A stretch of 37,462 nucleotides of DNA from Catellatospora bangladeshensis (GCF_016862575.1 NZ_BONF01000064.1:1-37462), one strand, 5' to 3'; numbered from the stretch's first letter, positions 1 to 8,083 are shown. The notes: generated by a model not told the origin, from the sequence alone. Numbers and translations are program-made.

Positions 1-18
1 CCCGCGAAAACGCTGGTT

Positions 19-84
19 CTGGCCCCGCCGGCAAGGCTCGCCGTAGGCGACCGCGTAGCGGCTTGGCCTTGCCGGCGGGGCCAG
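19..84. repeat. Inverted repeat with 19-bp perfect arms
   Basis: Arms 19-37 and 66-84 are exact reverse complements (core GGCCCCGCCGGCAAGGC) around a 28-nt spacer. It would fold into a strong hairpin in RNA or single-stranded DNA. There is no T run. It could terminate a gene ending left of the window or be part of a mobile-element end; neither can be decided here. No convincing gene is seen from 1 to 811: a basic 42-codon frame at 306-434 has a fair ribosome site (GAGAGGA) but is followed in frame, past a TAG, by another open stretch to the IS relic at 627, so this may be one decayed gene. Confidence 0.55.
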
Positions 85-626
85 GTTCCGCGCGTAGGCA
101 TCCGCCTGGGCCGGCGGTGGGCGGGATGGCCCCACCCCAACCACCCACCCAACCGCAAGACGCCCACGCATCCCCTCCATCCCGGGGCCGGGGCGGCCCC
201 GCCGGAGGCGCTATCGAACCTGCTCGCCTGGTCAACTGCCTTGTCATGCCGCACTGCCTACTGCATGATCTCCCAGGCCAACAGAAGCGCACGAGAGGAC
301 GGGCCATGCTGAGGTGGTGGCGGTTGTACAAGCTGCGGCGAACGATGGGGCGGCTCCTCAAGGACACCAACACTCACCCCGACGGCACGCCGTTCGCCCG
401 TAACGAGCCCTGCTCATGCGCAACACCGTGGTAGGAGATCGAGGCCACCGCGAACGGCTATCCGATGGCAGCGGTCAAGTCTGACGCGTACAGCATCTTG
501 ACGAACCCCACGTTGGGGATGGAGTCGCGGTGCACTGTCTGCCACGCGCGGTATGCCCGCCCCTGGCTCATTGATGACGGGACTCCGATGCCTTTCGCCT
601 GGGCTCGCGACGACGAGGCACCGTCA

Positions 627-700
627 ACTAGGCGGTGTCTCGAAGTTCGTGTAGCCATTCGCTGATGGCGGTAATTGGGGTTGTTGCCAGGTAGCGGCTT
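627..700 (-). mobile_element. Relic of an IS5-family element (transposase 3' end)
   Basis: Starting at a CTAG (627-630), the bases GCGGTGTCTCGAAGT match the terminal repeat of the intact IS at 1157-2155. The following bases, read on the minus strand, encode YLATTPITAISEWLHELRDTA, close to the intact transposase C-terminus ([21 protein letters not shown]). Similarity stops near 700, so only one end of a related but diverged copy survives. The right border is approximate. Confidence 0.7.
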
Positions 701-811
701 CGTTAGCTGCGGCTTCAATCTTGAACGACCGCTCCTTCTCGGGGCGCGGGATGTGGGTCCGAAGATGCACAATAGTGATCAACATGTCGCCGAACGCGCG
801 AGGATCCGACC

Positions 812-1156
812 TTGACTAACAGTGACAATGAGTGGGTTGCGAGCCTGCCCTTCTCGTCGGGTACGTCCTTTGCTGGGCGGCTCGCGATGCTGGGCGGCAC
901 ACTGGCGCTGACCGAGCAGGACCTCACGTTCACGCCATTGATCGGACTGGGACGCATCCGGCGGTTTGCACTGGCGGACATCGAGAGTGTCGCCGTCCAT
1001 GCCGACAAGCCGCCACGGCTGCGCATCGCCCTGAAGCGCGGCAGCGCAGTGGTTCTGATGGTTACTTCGAGTCGGGCCACGCCGGTGTGGTCGCAGGACG
1101 CCTCTGCGCGGGATGAAGCGATCATGGCGATCAACGCCCGCCTTGCCGGCAGCTAG
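812..1156 (+). CDS. Small PH-like domain hypothetical protein
   Basis: The start is a TTG with AGGA (801-804) seven bases upstream; the product is 114 aa. The sequence has alternating short hydrophobic strands ([42 protein letters not shown]) and a final helix ([13 protein letters not shown]). This is the pattern of bacterial PH/GRAM-like domains, which often bind membranes or proteins; the assignment is by pattern only. There is no signal peptide or membrane span. The TAG stop lies inside the CTAG target duplication of the adjacent IS, so the insertion either just spared the natural stop or created it. The C-terminal helix looks complete, favouring little or no loss. Confidence 0.6.
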   Translation: MTNSDNEWVASLPFSSGTSFAGRLAMLGGTLALTEQDLTFTPLIGLGRIRRFALADIESVAVHADKPPRLRIALKRGSAVVLMVTSSRATPVWSQDASARDEAIMAINARLAGS

Positions 1157-2058
1157 ACAGTGTGCCGAAGTGCGTGTAGCCACTCGTTGATGGCGGTGAT
1201 GTGGATCGTGGCCAGGTAGCGGACGGCGAGCTTGTCGAACCGCGTGGCCACGGCCCGGTTGCGTTTGAGCCGGTTGATGCCGCACTCGACGGCGTGGCGC
1301 TGCCGGTAGACGACAGGGTCGAACGCCGGTGGGCGACCGCCTTGGGATCCCTTGGCGCGTCGGTGGGCGTCCTGGTCGACCTTGCTCGGGATGCAGGCCT
1401 TGATCCCGCGGTTTCGTAGCAGCGCCCGGTTGGCGCGTGAGGTGTATGCCCGGTCGGCGAGGACCAGATCGGGCCGGACCCGAGGCCGACCCGGGCCGAG
1501 ACGGGGCACGCGAATGCCGGCAAGCACCGCGGCGAACTGCGGGCTGTCGCCGCGGTGTCCGGCGGTCAACACGATCGACAGCGGCTTCTGACCCTGCTCA
1601 CATGCCAGGTGGATCTTCGTCGTCAGCCCGCCCCGGGAGCGGCCCAGCGCGTGATCTGCAGGCTCGGGGCCGGGTGGTTCGATCTGTTGGTCGGCTCGTC
1701 TGCGGGCGCCGGCGGCGTGCTGGTGCGCGCGGGCGCTGGTCGAGTCGATGCTGACGTCCCAGGTGATGAGCCCGGCTGCGTCGGCGCGGGCCTGCAGCGC
1801 AGTGACGATGTGCTGCCAGACGCCTGCGCGCTGCCACCGGCGGAACAGTGCGTACGCCGCCTGCCAGGACCCGTAACAGGCCGGGACGTCACGCCAGGGC
1901 GCGCCTACCCGTACCCGCCAGCGTATGCCGTCGATGAGTTGCCGCCTGGTCCATGCCGACGGTCGACCTGGTCGAATGTTCGCAGGGAGAAGGGGCTGCA
2001 GTACCGCCCACTGTGCGTCGGTCAGGTCGAACCGCCTCGTCACCGCTATCGTGGGCAC
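1153..2058 (-). CDS. IS5-family DDE transposase
   Basis: The product is 301 aa from a GTG start with GGAG just upstream. The N-terminal DUF4096-type region ([16 protein letters not shown], then [19 protein letters not shown]) is followed by a DDE nuclease core. The three acidic residues are visible as D in SIDSTS, D in LADRAY and E in [12 protein letters not shown], the last with the usual R/K spacing. It catalyses cut-and-paste movement of the element. Many IS427-group relatives need a ribosomal frameshift to join two frames; here one open frame encodes the full protein. The reading frame runs through the terminal repeat and stops in CTAG. Ribosome site and start codon lie in a strong hairpin (2058-2113), expected to keep expression low. 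Confidence 0.93.
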   Translation of the reverse strand: MPTIAVTRRFDLTDAQWAVLQPLLPANIRPGRPSAWTRRQLIDGIRWRVRVGAPWRDVPACYGSWQAAYALFRRWQRAGVWQHIVTALQARADAAGLITWDVSIDSTSARAHQHAAGARRRADQQIEPPGPEPADHALGRSRGGLTTKIHLACEQGQKPLSIVLTAGHRGDSPQFAAVLAGIRVPRLGPGRPRVRPDLVLADRAYTSRANRALLRNRGIKACIPSKVDQDAHRRAKGSQGGRPPAFDPVVYRQRHAVECGINRLKRNRAVATRFDKLAVRYLATIHITAINEWLHALRHTV

Positions 2059-2113
2059 GAGGTCTCCGGTATTCAGGTTCTTCTTGGTCGTAGAACCCTT
2101 ACCGGAGACCTCG
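2058..2113 (-). promoter_or_regulatory. Leader hairpin covering the transposase ribosome site and start
   Basis: Arms 2058-2071 and 2100-2113 pair perfectly for 14 bp; an inner pair of 6-bp arms (2076-2081, 2092-2097) adds to it. On the transcribed minus strand the 3' arm contains GGAGACC and the first base of the GTG start. Transcripts entering from outside would fold and hide the start, a known way IS elements avoid activation by read-through. Confidence 0.6.
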
Positions 2114-2355
2114 CCGTTTAACGATCACCAACACGCCGCGACTTCGAGACACTGCCTAGGCGAAGGAGCGCTAGGTCGAGCGTCTGGGGCCGCTAGGTCT
2201 AGCGCTGACGCTGGCGCCCCAGTCGGCGTGCAGCCCGCGGCCTAGTGGTCTAGCGGTGTCGCGCTGGAGGAGTCGGGAAGCGTCCTGGATGGCTCTGGTG
2301 AGGGTTCCCGGATGTTGCTAGAGATCTGCGGCCTGTGGCGCCGGTGCGGGCCGCT

Positions 2356-2396
2356 TGCCCTCCCCGCGCGGGCCGAAGGCATACGCGGGGAGGGCA
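2356..2396 (-). terminator. GC-rich hairpin, possible terminator of the DUF4304 gene
   Basis: Arms TGCCCTCCCCGCG (2356-2368) and its exact complement (2384-2396) flank a 15-nt loop. It lies about 135 bp beyond the stop of the minus-strand gene at 2532 and has no T run, as is common in actinobacteria. The rest of 2160-2531 shows no gene I can support. Confidence 0.4.
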
Positions 2397-2531
2397 CGCA
2401 GCCACGGTGCGGCGCTTCAGCACCGCCTTGATCCTTAATACAGCAGGTGCACTTCTAGTGACCTGCCAAGTTGCTACTGATGGCAGTGCTTGGAGCCAGT
2501 TCCGGGCACGGCATCGCACGGCTGTGCTTTC

Positions 2532-3194
2532 TCAGGTGGGGCGAGTCTGCGTTTGACCCGATTGATCGTCGTGGCCACTACGACGATGTGCTGAGAGGTC
2601 GAGCGCGTGACTCCACACCGCGTCATACACCGGTGAGCCGGGGTGCTGGCCTAGATCCTTGAGGAAGCGTTCGAGCTCTGCAGTCGCACCGTCCTCGGCC
2701 TTCAACCACGCCGCGATCTTCCAGAACGAACTCGGGCCGAGAACGCCATGCCGATCGATCGCCGCCTGCCGCAGGTTGTCGCGGTCCATGAGCCGGATCA
2801 GCGGCGGTAGTTCTTCACGGAGGTCGGCAACGATCTCTGAGAGCACCACCGTGGCCGACTCTTCATCCATGATCTTCCAGCGCCAGCCGCCGCCCCGACG
2901 ACTCTGCGCCAGCCTGCCCCGCCAGGTCCCATGGGCCGCCCCCGGCCCAGCGTCTTCTGGCAAGCCCAGCCTGGCCTTGTCCCAGCTCCACTTGGGTGCG
3001 ACGACGAGAGCGAGGTTGACGTAGAACGCGACGCAGTCGCCACTTGAGGCCGAGGATCTCTGGAGTTCCACTATCAGGTGGTCGCCATGATCTGACGTCA
3101 TTCGAAACACCTGGCCATCGGCTGAAAACCCCATGTCCTCGAGCGTCGAGGACAAGGAGTCCACGACCTGACGATATGCGATCTTGGCAGTCAT
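2532..3194 (-). CDS. DUF4304 domain protein
   Basis: The 220-aa cytosolic protein begins at ATG 3194 with GAGG five bases upstream. Residues 1-70 have the DUF4304 signature: a leading helix (YRQVVDSLSSTLEDMGF), a strand-rich part (VFRMTSDHGDHLIVELQRS) and CVAFYVNLALVV. A later segment (WKIMDEESATVVLSEIVADLREELPPLIRLMDRDNL, given here as positions 106-141) and FWKIAAWLKAEDG also fit the family. Function is unknown; relatives are often found near toxin-immunity type genes. The last 15 or so residues are polar and probably disordered. It stands alone between the IS and the tRNA-like locus. Confidence 0.8.
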   Translation of the reverse strand: MTAKIAYRQVVDSLSSTLEDMGFSADGQVFRMTSDHGDHLIVELQRSSASSGDCVAFYVNLALVVAPKWSWDKARLGLPEDAGPGAAHGTWRGRLAQSRRGGGWRWKIMDEESATVVLSEIVADLREELPPLIRLMDRDNLRQAAIDRHGVLGPSSFWKIAAWLKAEDGATAELERFLKDLGQHPGSPVYDAVWSHALDLSAHRRSGHDDQSGQTQTRPT

Positions 3195-3492
3195 GCAGCC
3201 TCACGTCCCGATCGACGAACACAGCCCGGTGCAGGTCGTCCGTCGTCAGCCCGCACGGAGATGCCACCAGACTACTGAGGCGGCGGTGCGCTTCTGATCA
3301 TCTGCTGAGTTCCAGCTGATGACGACGCTTGTAATGGCTGCTGCGGGCGTGGGCTTGATGTCACCGGCGCCATGTGGACTATTGGTAACGCACGCTTCCG
3401 AACCGGGCGTCGTCGCCGTCGATCAGATGCCTCGCTAACTTTCGCTGACGATTGGTGTCGCGAGCCGGGCGTTGAACTGGCATAGTCCACGC

Positions 3493-3622
3493 GGGCCGGT
3501 GGCAGAGCCGGGTTATTGCAGCGCCGCCCAGCCGATGCCGTGCACGCGCGGGGGCTAGGGCAGGTGCGTGGGGGAAGCTGGCGTGCCAGTCCCCACCGGG
3601 GGTTCGAATCCCCTCCGGCCCG
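3493..3622 (+). tRNA. tRNA-like gene with extended arm in place of the anticodon arm
   Basis: A 7-bp acceptor stem (3493-3499 with 3615-3621) is followed by T8, a 4-bp D stem (3502-3505/3516-3519) with an A14, G15, GG and A21 loop, and ends in a 5-bp T stem (3598-3602/3610-3614) around TTCGAAT. T8-A14, G15-C48 and G19-C56 tertiary partners are all present. Where a 17-nt anticodon arm should be, 3521-3567 folds as a continuous 13-bp stem (GCGCC/GGTGC, GCCC/GGGC, AGCC/GGCT) with two bulged A and a 19-nt tip. A long variable arm (3568-3573/3591-3596 plus 3578-3581/3586-3589) follows. No normal anticodon loop is seen and CCA is not encoded. CATAGT at 3481-3486 could be a -10 placing the start at 3493. 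It may be a functional tRNA mimic, an unusual element-borne tRNA, or a pseudogene; anticodon identity cannot be given. Confidence 0.5.
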
Positions 3623-3760
3623 CGGTCAGTGTGCTGGCGCACTGTATAGCGGAACAGGCAACGGCTGCCCGCGAACAATGCGCAGGTCGGCTTGCCAGCA
3701 GCGGCAGCCAGTCAGCGACTCGCGATCATCCGCATGAGTTGTCGAGGTTTCGCGGTGCTG

Positions 3761-3780
3761 TGTGCCCCACTTGTGCCCCA
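3761..3780. repeat. Tandem TGTGCCCCA pair
   Basis: TGTGCCCCA occurs twice in 20 bp. A similar pair is at 5672-5692 (TTGTGCCCC, TTGTGCCCCA). Read on the minus strand they encode GAQVGH and GAQRGH. The stretch 3623-3820 otherwise holds no gene I can support. Confidence 0.5.
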
Positions 3781-3820
3781 AGGTGGCGGCCGATCTGACC
3801 AGCGCGCATAATCCCGGACC

Positions 3821-4255
3821 ATGATCGGCGACGAGCTACAGCCCCGCCCCACGGGCCGCGTACCCCGGTATGTGCTGTCCGCCGCCGGACGCGGCCTACT
3901 CGCAGGTCTGCTGGCACTGGGGACGACGGTGCTCGTCGGCTACGGCCTGGCCCTCTCACACCGCGACGCCCCGTATCCATGCGACGCCGACAGCTCATGC
4001 GATGGCTTCTCCTTCTCCGGAATCGCGGTGATGATCCTGCTGATGCCTGTCACGCTGGGTCTGGCCGGGCCGCTTGCAGCACTCCTCCTGAAGCTGCCCA
4101 CACCTTCAGCGTTCGTGCTGCCTGCCTGCTGGGCCGGCGTCGTTCTCTGCGCCAGCTTGGACACCCCGGCCGCACTCGCAGCGTTGGCCGTCCTGCCAGC
4201 CCTGTACGTGCTCGTCGCCATCGCGGTGAGCCACCGCCGCACCTCACGGTTGTAA
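3821..4255 (+). CDS. Small four-span membrane protein, unknown function
   Basis: The product is 144 aa. Hydrophobic segments at about residues 24-46, 67-91, 97-112 and 116-137 suggest four membrane helices. A short loop after the first carries two cysteines (C54, C60) that could form a disulfide outside. The N-terminus is short and polar and the C-terminus ends in a basic tail (SHRRTSRL), consistent with a cytosolic end. The ATG has no clear ribosome site. I recognise no family. It is followed by two co-directional hypothetical genes after a 56-bp gap. Confidence 0.65.
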   Translation: MIGDELQPRPTGRVPRYVLSAAGRGLLAGLLALGTTVLVGYGLALSHRDAPYPCDADSSCDGFSFSGIAVMILLMPVTLGLAGPLAALLLKLPTPSAFVLPACWAGVVLCASLDTPAALAALAVLPALYVLVAIAVSHRRTSRL

Positions 4256-4311
4256 CAATCCGATGGCCGCCCGACGTTCCGAGGCGAATGTTCGTGTTAC
4301 TGGAGGCCTTC

Positions 4312-4743
4312 ATGCGAGATGATCACCCGATCGACCGTCTAGTTGCCAAAGTTGAAGGAACGGCGCCCGCCTCAGTCGCCAACTCGATGCGAGTGTCGTC
4401 TGAGCAGCTGGCCAGTCGGCGGCAATGGGTCCTTGGACCGCCTGAACTTTTCGACGAATCAGATGTTCGCGATGCTCGCTCGCTGGGGCTCGCGCTGTCG
4501 ATCTATACAGCGCGGCCGCCGTGGGGCGAGGGGTTGGATCGCACGATCGACCGCGCCCACTTGAGCGAGGTTAGGGAACTTCTCGGGGAGATCTGTCGGA
4601 TCTCCAGCGAGCATCATGTGTCGCTTGTTGTTGATTTCGCAGGAGAATCGATCGGCACGGTCGAACAAGGTCGCATGAACGAATCGCTTGAGATCGGCCT
4701 GATCGGCGAGTGGGAGCGCGTCTTGGATGAGCGAGACGAGTAA
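4312..4743 (+). CDS. Hypothetical protein, 143 aa
   Basis: ATG 4312 is preceded by GGAGG (4302-4306) at five bases and is preferred to the in-frame ATG at 4288. The protein is soluble and acidic at the C-terminus. It has a helix-rich middle (LSEVRELLGEICRISSEHH), a strand (VSLVVDFAGESIGTVE) and a terminal helix (LIGEWERVLDERDE). The ending resembles small immunity-type proteins, but I recognise no family. Base composition is lower in GC than its neighbours, consistent with transfer. The next gene starts before this stop, so the two are probably translated together. Confidence 0.65.
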   Translation: MRDDHPIDRLVAKVEGTAPASVANSMRVSSEQLASRRQWVLGPPELFDESDVRDARSLGLALSIYTARPPWGEGLDRTIDRAHLSEVRELLGEICRISSEHHVSLVVDFAGESIGTVEQGRMNESLEIGLIGEWERVLDERDE

Positions 4744-5491
4744 AGCCCTCCCTCGTGCGAACTCGGAGTTAGTTGATCAGGGACGTGCACATGGTCCGCT
4801 AAAGGCGAGGCCGAAGCAGCTTGCGAGCATCGCTCCCGCCGCCTTCAATAGCCCGGTGATCACCATGCGCCCCGCCGTCGAGGTCATGCGACTGAACGCC
4901 GTGCCCCTGTGGCACTTCGCCCAGCGTGATCCGCTGTCCTGGCTGGTGCTGCATGCCGCCTGCACGGATGACGAGGTCGGCCTGTTCCTGGCACTCCTGG
5001 CCGACCGGTACGGGGTCCTGACGGGCCCGGATCCGGCCTGGATCATGGAGGCACTGCTGGCCGAGGAAATGATCGACATCAGCGGCGGCGTACTGGTCCA
5101 CGACTCGAAGTCGGGCGTGACGATCGCCCCGAGCTGCTGCTGCGGCCTGGCGGACTGGCGCGAATGGCAGCAAGCACCGGCTGGGGTGGCGCCGTGGATG
5201 GGCCACAGCCCCGATCCCGAGATGGAGTTCCACGAAACCCAGCTGCGGTTATGGCAGAACGGCGACGACCGCCGCCCCGGCACCCACGTCGACGTCCCAC
5301 GGTCCGCCCTATCTGCCCTGCTGGCCGGCGTCCGGCAGGACCTGATCGGCTTCCTCGACGCGCTGCGCGCCTGGGCCCGGCAGCACGGATGCGCTGATCT
5401 GGTCGACGCGTTCATCGCGAAGGCCGACGCGGACCTCGCCGTCTCCGCCGAGTTGATCCCGGCCGGCCTCACCACGGGTGGAGCGGTATAG
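4727..5491 (+). CDS. Hypothetical protein with CCC-G-WREW motif
   Basis: From ATG 4727 the product is 254 aa and overlaps the previous gene by 17 nt; a later ATG at 4865 would give 208 aa and may be the true start, since the first 46 residues are low in structure. The core contains a helical part, then SKSGVTIAPSCCCGLADWREW and APWMGHSPDPEME. This motif set recurs in actinobacterial hypothetical proteins as I remember them; the three adjacent cysteines and the W-rich segment are conserved in that group. A cytosolic SUKH-like or immunity role is possible but unproved. Confidence 0.65.
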   Translation: MSETSKALPRANSELVDQGRAHGPLKARPKQLASIAPAAFNSPVITMRPAVEVMRLNAVPLWHFAQRDPLSWLVLHAACTDDEVGLFLALLADRYGVLTGPDPAWIMEALLAEEMIDISGGVLVHDSKSGVTIAPSCCCGLADWREWQQAPAGVAPWMGHSPDPEMEFHETQLRLWQNGDDRRPGTHVDVPRSALSALLAGVRQDLIGFLDALRAWARQHGCADLVDAFIAKADADLAVSAELIPAGLTTGGAV

Positions 5492-5661
5492 GGCTGCCTT
5501 GACGCAGGTAGGACAACGCCCAGCGCGCTTGGCGGCACAGGTTGCCGCCAGAGGCCGAAGCCAGACCGGACCACGTAGCTGTCCGCGCCTGCGCCAATAC
5601 CTGTGGCCTGGTCCCAGGCGGTAGCCCTGCTTCGCAGAAGCAGCCGGACATCGTCGGCGTT

Positions 5662-6387
5662 TCACACGCCGTTGTGCCCCCGTTGTGCCCCACGAGCCCT
5701 CTCTGGAACTCGTGCCAGCACGAGTTGGCCACATACGACGGCATCTGTTGGCATGTGCCACACCACATCGAGGCTGATCGTCTGCGCGACCCTCTGCGCC
5801 GTGCACGCATGCCAGAACTCGAACATGTCGTCAGACATGTCCTCGTCGTCCAGGTGGTCTTCCGGCCGACCCGGAATATCAAACTGATCAAGATAGCGCT
5901 GCTCGACCGGAAGCGGGTCTCCCAGCGCCATCTCCGAAGAGAGATCGCTGTAACGGCGAATCGTGCGGCCATCACGAGCGACGAGCCAGGCAGATCCGTC
6001 GCGCTGCGCACCGAAGTAAAAGGCATGGGCCTCGCCGTACTGCGCGCTAAGCACCTCGACGAGCGTCCGCACCTCTTCGTGGCGCTCCTTGTCGGTGGGA
6101 TCACACCAGGGTCCGACCACGGCGGTCCACCCGTTGATCTCGCCGGTTACGCACACCAACCCGGTGTCGCTGCCGTGACTGGCGCGGTCCATCTCCTCCC
6201 GGGCAAGCGCGTATGTCGTCGGTTGCGGGTCTGTCAGCCCGAGCGCCGCCATGATGCCTGCCTGGTCACCACCGGCAACGCAGAACCAGTAGTTCCAGCA
6301 GGAGCCCAGCGGCTGAGGCCGATCGTCAAGGGTCACGCCAGCAAGATAGCCGCGCTCAGCTGGGGCCCGAAAAGCCGCACGAACCAT
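5662..6387 (-). CDS. Hypothetical protein, possibly immunity-type
   Basis: The frame is open upstream to 6537, but that part overlaps the plus-strand gene at 6495. ATG 6387 (241 aa) is chosen; GTG 6336 is an alternative. The protein has CWNYWFCVAGG, TGEINGWTAVVGPW and a segment FGEAHAFYFGAQRDGSAWLV followed by ARDGRTIRRY. The alternation of W-rich strands and a HxW/SAW-like segment resembles actinobacterial hypotheticals found near SUKH and immunity genes. No signal or membrane segment. The tail (GAQRGHNGV) is encoded by the TGTGCCCC pair at 5672-5692 and may not be native, so the gene could be 3' truncated or fused. Confidence 0.6.
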   Translation of the reverse strand: MVRAAFRAPAERGYLAGVTLDDRPQPLGSCWNYWFCVAGGDQAGIMAALGLTDPQPTTYALAREEMDRASHGSDTGLVCVTGEINGWTAVVGPWCDPTDKERHEEVRTLVEVLSAQYGEAHAFYFGAQRDGSAWLVARDGRTIRRYSDLSSEMALGDPLPVEQRYLDQFDIPGRPEDHLDDEDMSDDMFEFWHACTAQRVAQTISLDVVWHMPTDAVVCGQLVLARVPERARGAQRGHNGV

Positions 6388-6494
6388 GACCTGCTCGCGA
6401 TCGACCACCTGTCTGCCTGCGCCCGCAGCACGGCCTGCGGCGCGCAGCTGACCGGAGCAGTCGTGATCCGCGACAGCTTGGGAGCGCCGCCCTG

Positions 6495-7256
6495 ATGGCA
6501 TACGATGCACCCGACTTCGAGCCAGTGCGGGAAGCATGTGTGCACATCGTCGACGATCCGACGGGGTTGTCGGAGCGAGCTCGGGACCTCCTTGCGCGCA
6601 CCGGATGGCGTAAACCCGAATCGGCCGCGCGCCTGGCGACAGACTTTCTTCGCGTACGCGACCGGACGGGTCGCTTGATCCCGGCTCCCATGAAGCTGGT
6701 GATCCGCCGGGAGGCGTTCGCGGCCCGCTTCGGTGGGCTTCAATACGCAGTGCGCCGAAGCGTGGCTCTGCCCGGCATGGATCGCGAGTTCCAACGCCTT
6801 TGGGACTTCGACCTGGGCGGCTGGATGCGGCGCGACGTGCGGGGCTGGCACTTCGACTTCATCGGCGAGCGCGTCTCCTCACCGGTGGCTTATGCGGTAC
6901 ACACCGACGGCCGGGTCGGGGTGACCCACGGTGGGCTGTTCCTGGAGATCGCGACGTCGGTGTATCACCTCATCGAAAGCCATGCCGTCCTGGACCAGGT
7001 GGCGTCCTGGCAGCCCTGGCATGAGTACGCCGCCGGATCCGACCGGATGGCGCTCGTCGACCACCTGGCAGCGCAGCTCGACGGGCTCACCGAGGTGGCT
7101 GAGGCGTCGGGACCGTGTGCTCGCTGGCTCCTGGGCGAGAACGTTGCCATACACGAGGTGTTGAGCTACTCGAGCGACGTGCCGCGTACCCGCCAGCTCG
7201 CTGTGTGGGCACGCGGTCAGGACGGCATCGGCCAGATCCGGGCCGCGCTGGCATAG
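6495..7256 (+). CDS. SUKH-like hypothetical protein, 253 aa
   Basis: ATG 6495 opens a soluble 253-residue protein. A FGGLQYAVRR segment near residue 80 followed by a W-rich block (FDLGGWMRRDVRGWHFDF) and AYAVHTDGRVGVTHGGLFL resembles the SMI1/KNR4 (SUKH) fold, whose bacterial members are mostly immunity proteins or partners of secreted toxins. The RFGG...Y motif and HTDGRVG...GG...A..VYHLIESHAV are the strongest hints. No toxin gene is next to it. It is divergent from the gene at 5662. Confidence 0.7.
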   Translation: MAYDAPDFEPVREACVHIVDDPTGLSERARDLLARTGWRKPESAARLATDFLRVRDRTGRLIPAPMKLVIRREAFAARFGGLQYAVRRSVALPGMDREFQRLWDFDLGGWMRRDVRGWHFDFIGERVSSPVAYAVHTDGRVGVTHGGLFLEIATSVYHLIESHAVLDQVASWQPWHEYAAGSDRMALVDHLAAQLDGLTEVAEASGPCARWLLGENVAIHEVLSYSSDVPRTRQLAVWARGQDGIGQIRAALA

Positions 7257-7279
7257 GCCACGATCGGCATCCGCTCGGC

Positions 7280-8083
7280 TCAGCCTCCGTGGGGGCGCGG
7301 GCCGCGGAACGCGGTCACCACGGAGCGGCGCCGGCCGCGCTCCCCCGGCTGCGGGGGCGGCGGCGCCGCGAAAGCGGTGACGTCCTGGTAGCGGTGCAGG
7401 CAGGTGCCGACCGCGTACAGGAACACGATGACCGCGACGCCCTGGATCAGCTCCTCCAACGACGCCGCGATCAGGAAGCGCAGGTACGCCGCGCCGGTGA
7501 GGTCCTGGCCGGGCAGGTGCGCGAGCAGGTTGCGGCCGGTCAGCACGCCGACGACCTCGACCAGGGTCACCCCGACGACGTACCCGGCCGCCGCGCCGCC
7601 CATCAGCCACCGGGTGCGGGACGGCAGGTGCTGCGCGAATCGGATGTACGCCAGCGCGAAGATCACGGCGAGCGGCGCGGCGATCACCAGCCAGGACGAG
7701 GCGTTGCCGAGCGCGGCGAGCGCCCCGACGCGCAGGATCCGGTGCGCGTCGGTCATGTCGTCCAGCGACAGCAGGGCGAACGCGGCGCCGAGCACCCGCC
7801 AGTGGCGCACGTACCGCAGCTCGCCGGCGGCCTTGGCCGCGGTGCCGACCTCCCACAGCAGCCAGCCGGTCAGCAGCAGCACTCCCGCGGAGAACCAGGC
7901 GGGCAGGTTCTGCTGCTCGTCCACGTTGAAGAACGTGGCGAACCAGATGGCGGTATGCACCTTGCGCCCGTAGCCGAGGCCGTGGAACAGGTAGTTGCTG
8001 GCGAGGCTGAGCAGGTGCAGCGCCAGCAGCGCCCACAGCAGGCGCCGGGCCAGGACGCGGATGTGCGGCAATGCCATGCTCAT
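7280..8083 (-). CDS. Six-span membrane protein, unknown function
   Basis: The product is 267 aa from ATG 8083 (GGGGAG seven bases before). About six hydrophobic spans lie at residues 10-30, 60-80, 95-110, 128-150, 158-180 and 200-228. Charged residues inside or beside spans include SLDDMTDAHR (106-115) and SLEELIQG (208-215), a pattern of conserved polar positions that suggests a catalytic or transport role, but I recognise no family. The tail is proline- and arginine-rich and cytosolic. It follows the GH30 gene in the same direction after about 140 bp, which contain a hairpin at 8183-8211. Confidence 0.75.
   Translation of the reverse strand: MSMALPHIRVLARRLLWALLALHLLSLASNYLFHGLGYGRKVHTAIWFATFFNVDEQQNLPAWFSAGVLLLTGWLLWEVGTAAKAAGELRYVRHWRVLGAAFALLSLDDMTDAHRILRVGALAALGNASSWLVIAAPLAVIFALAYIRFAQHLPSRTRWLMGGAAAGYVVGVTLVEVVGVLTGRNLLAHLPGQDLTGAAYLRFLIAASLEELIQGVAVIVFLYAVGTCLHRYQDVTAFAAPPPPQPGERGRRRSVVTAFRGPRPHGG

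Larger units (their letters stand above)
1153..2159. mobile_element. Complete IS5-family insertion sequence with CTAG target duplication
   Basis: Imperfect terminal inverted repeats (ACAGTGTGCCGAAGT at 1157 and, on the other strand, GCAGTGTCTCGAAGT ending at 2155) bound about 999 bp holding one transposase gene. CTAG at 1153-1156 and 2156-2159 is the target duplication, as is common for IS5-type elements that choose YTAR targets. The element looks intact. A diverged relative is present as a fragment at 627. Confidence 0.85.

Noticed and set aside
63-665. Plus-strand frames 63-434 and 465-665
   Set aside because: A stop divides one reading frame and no family is seen; at best a decayed gene cut by the IS relic, so not annotated as CDS.
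3320-3490. Short plus-strand frame before the tRNA-like locus
   Set aside because: About 39 codons, protein-like in part but no ribosome site or family; could be a gene remnant.
3493-5692. Integrative element inserted at the tRNA-like locus
   Set aside because: No integrase and no second copy of the tRNA 3' end within the window, so borders cannot be shown.
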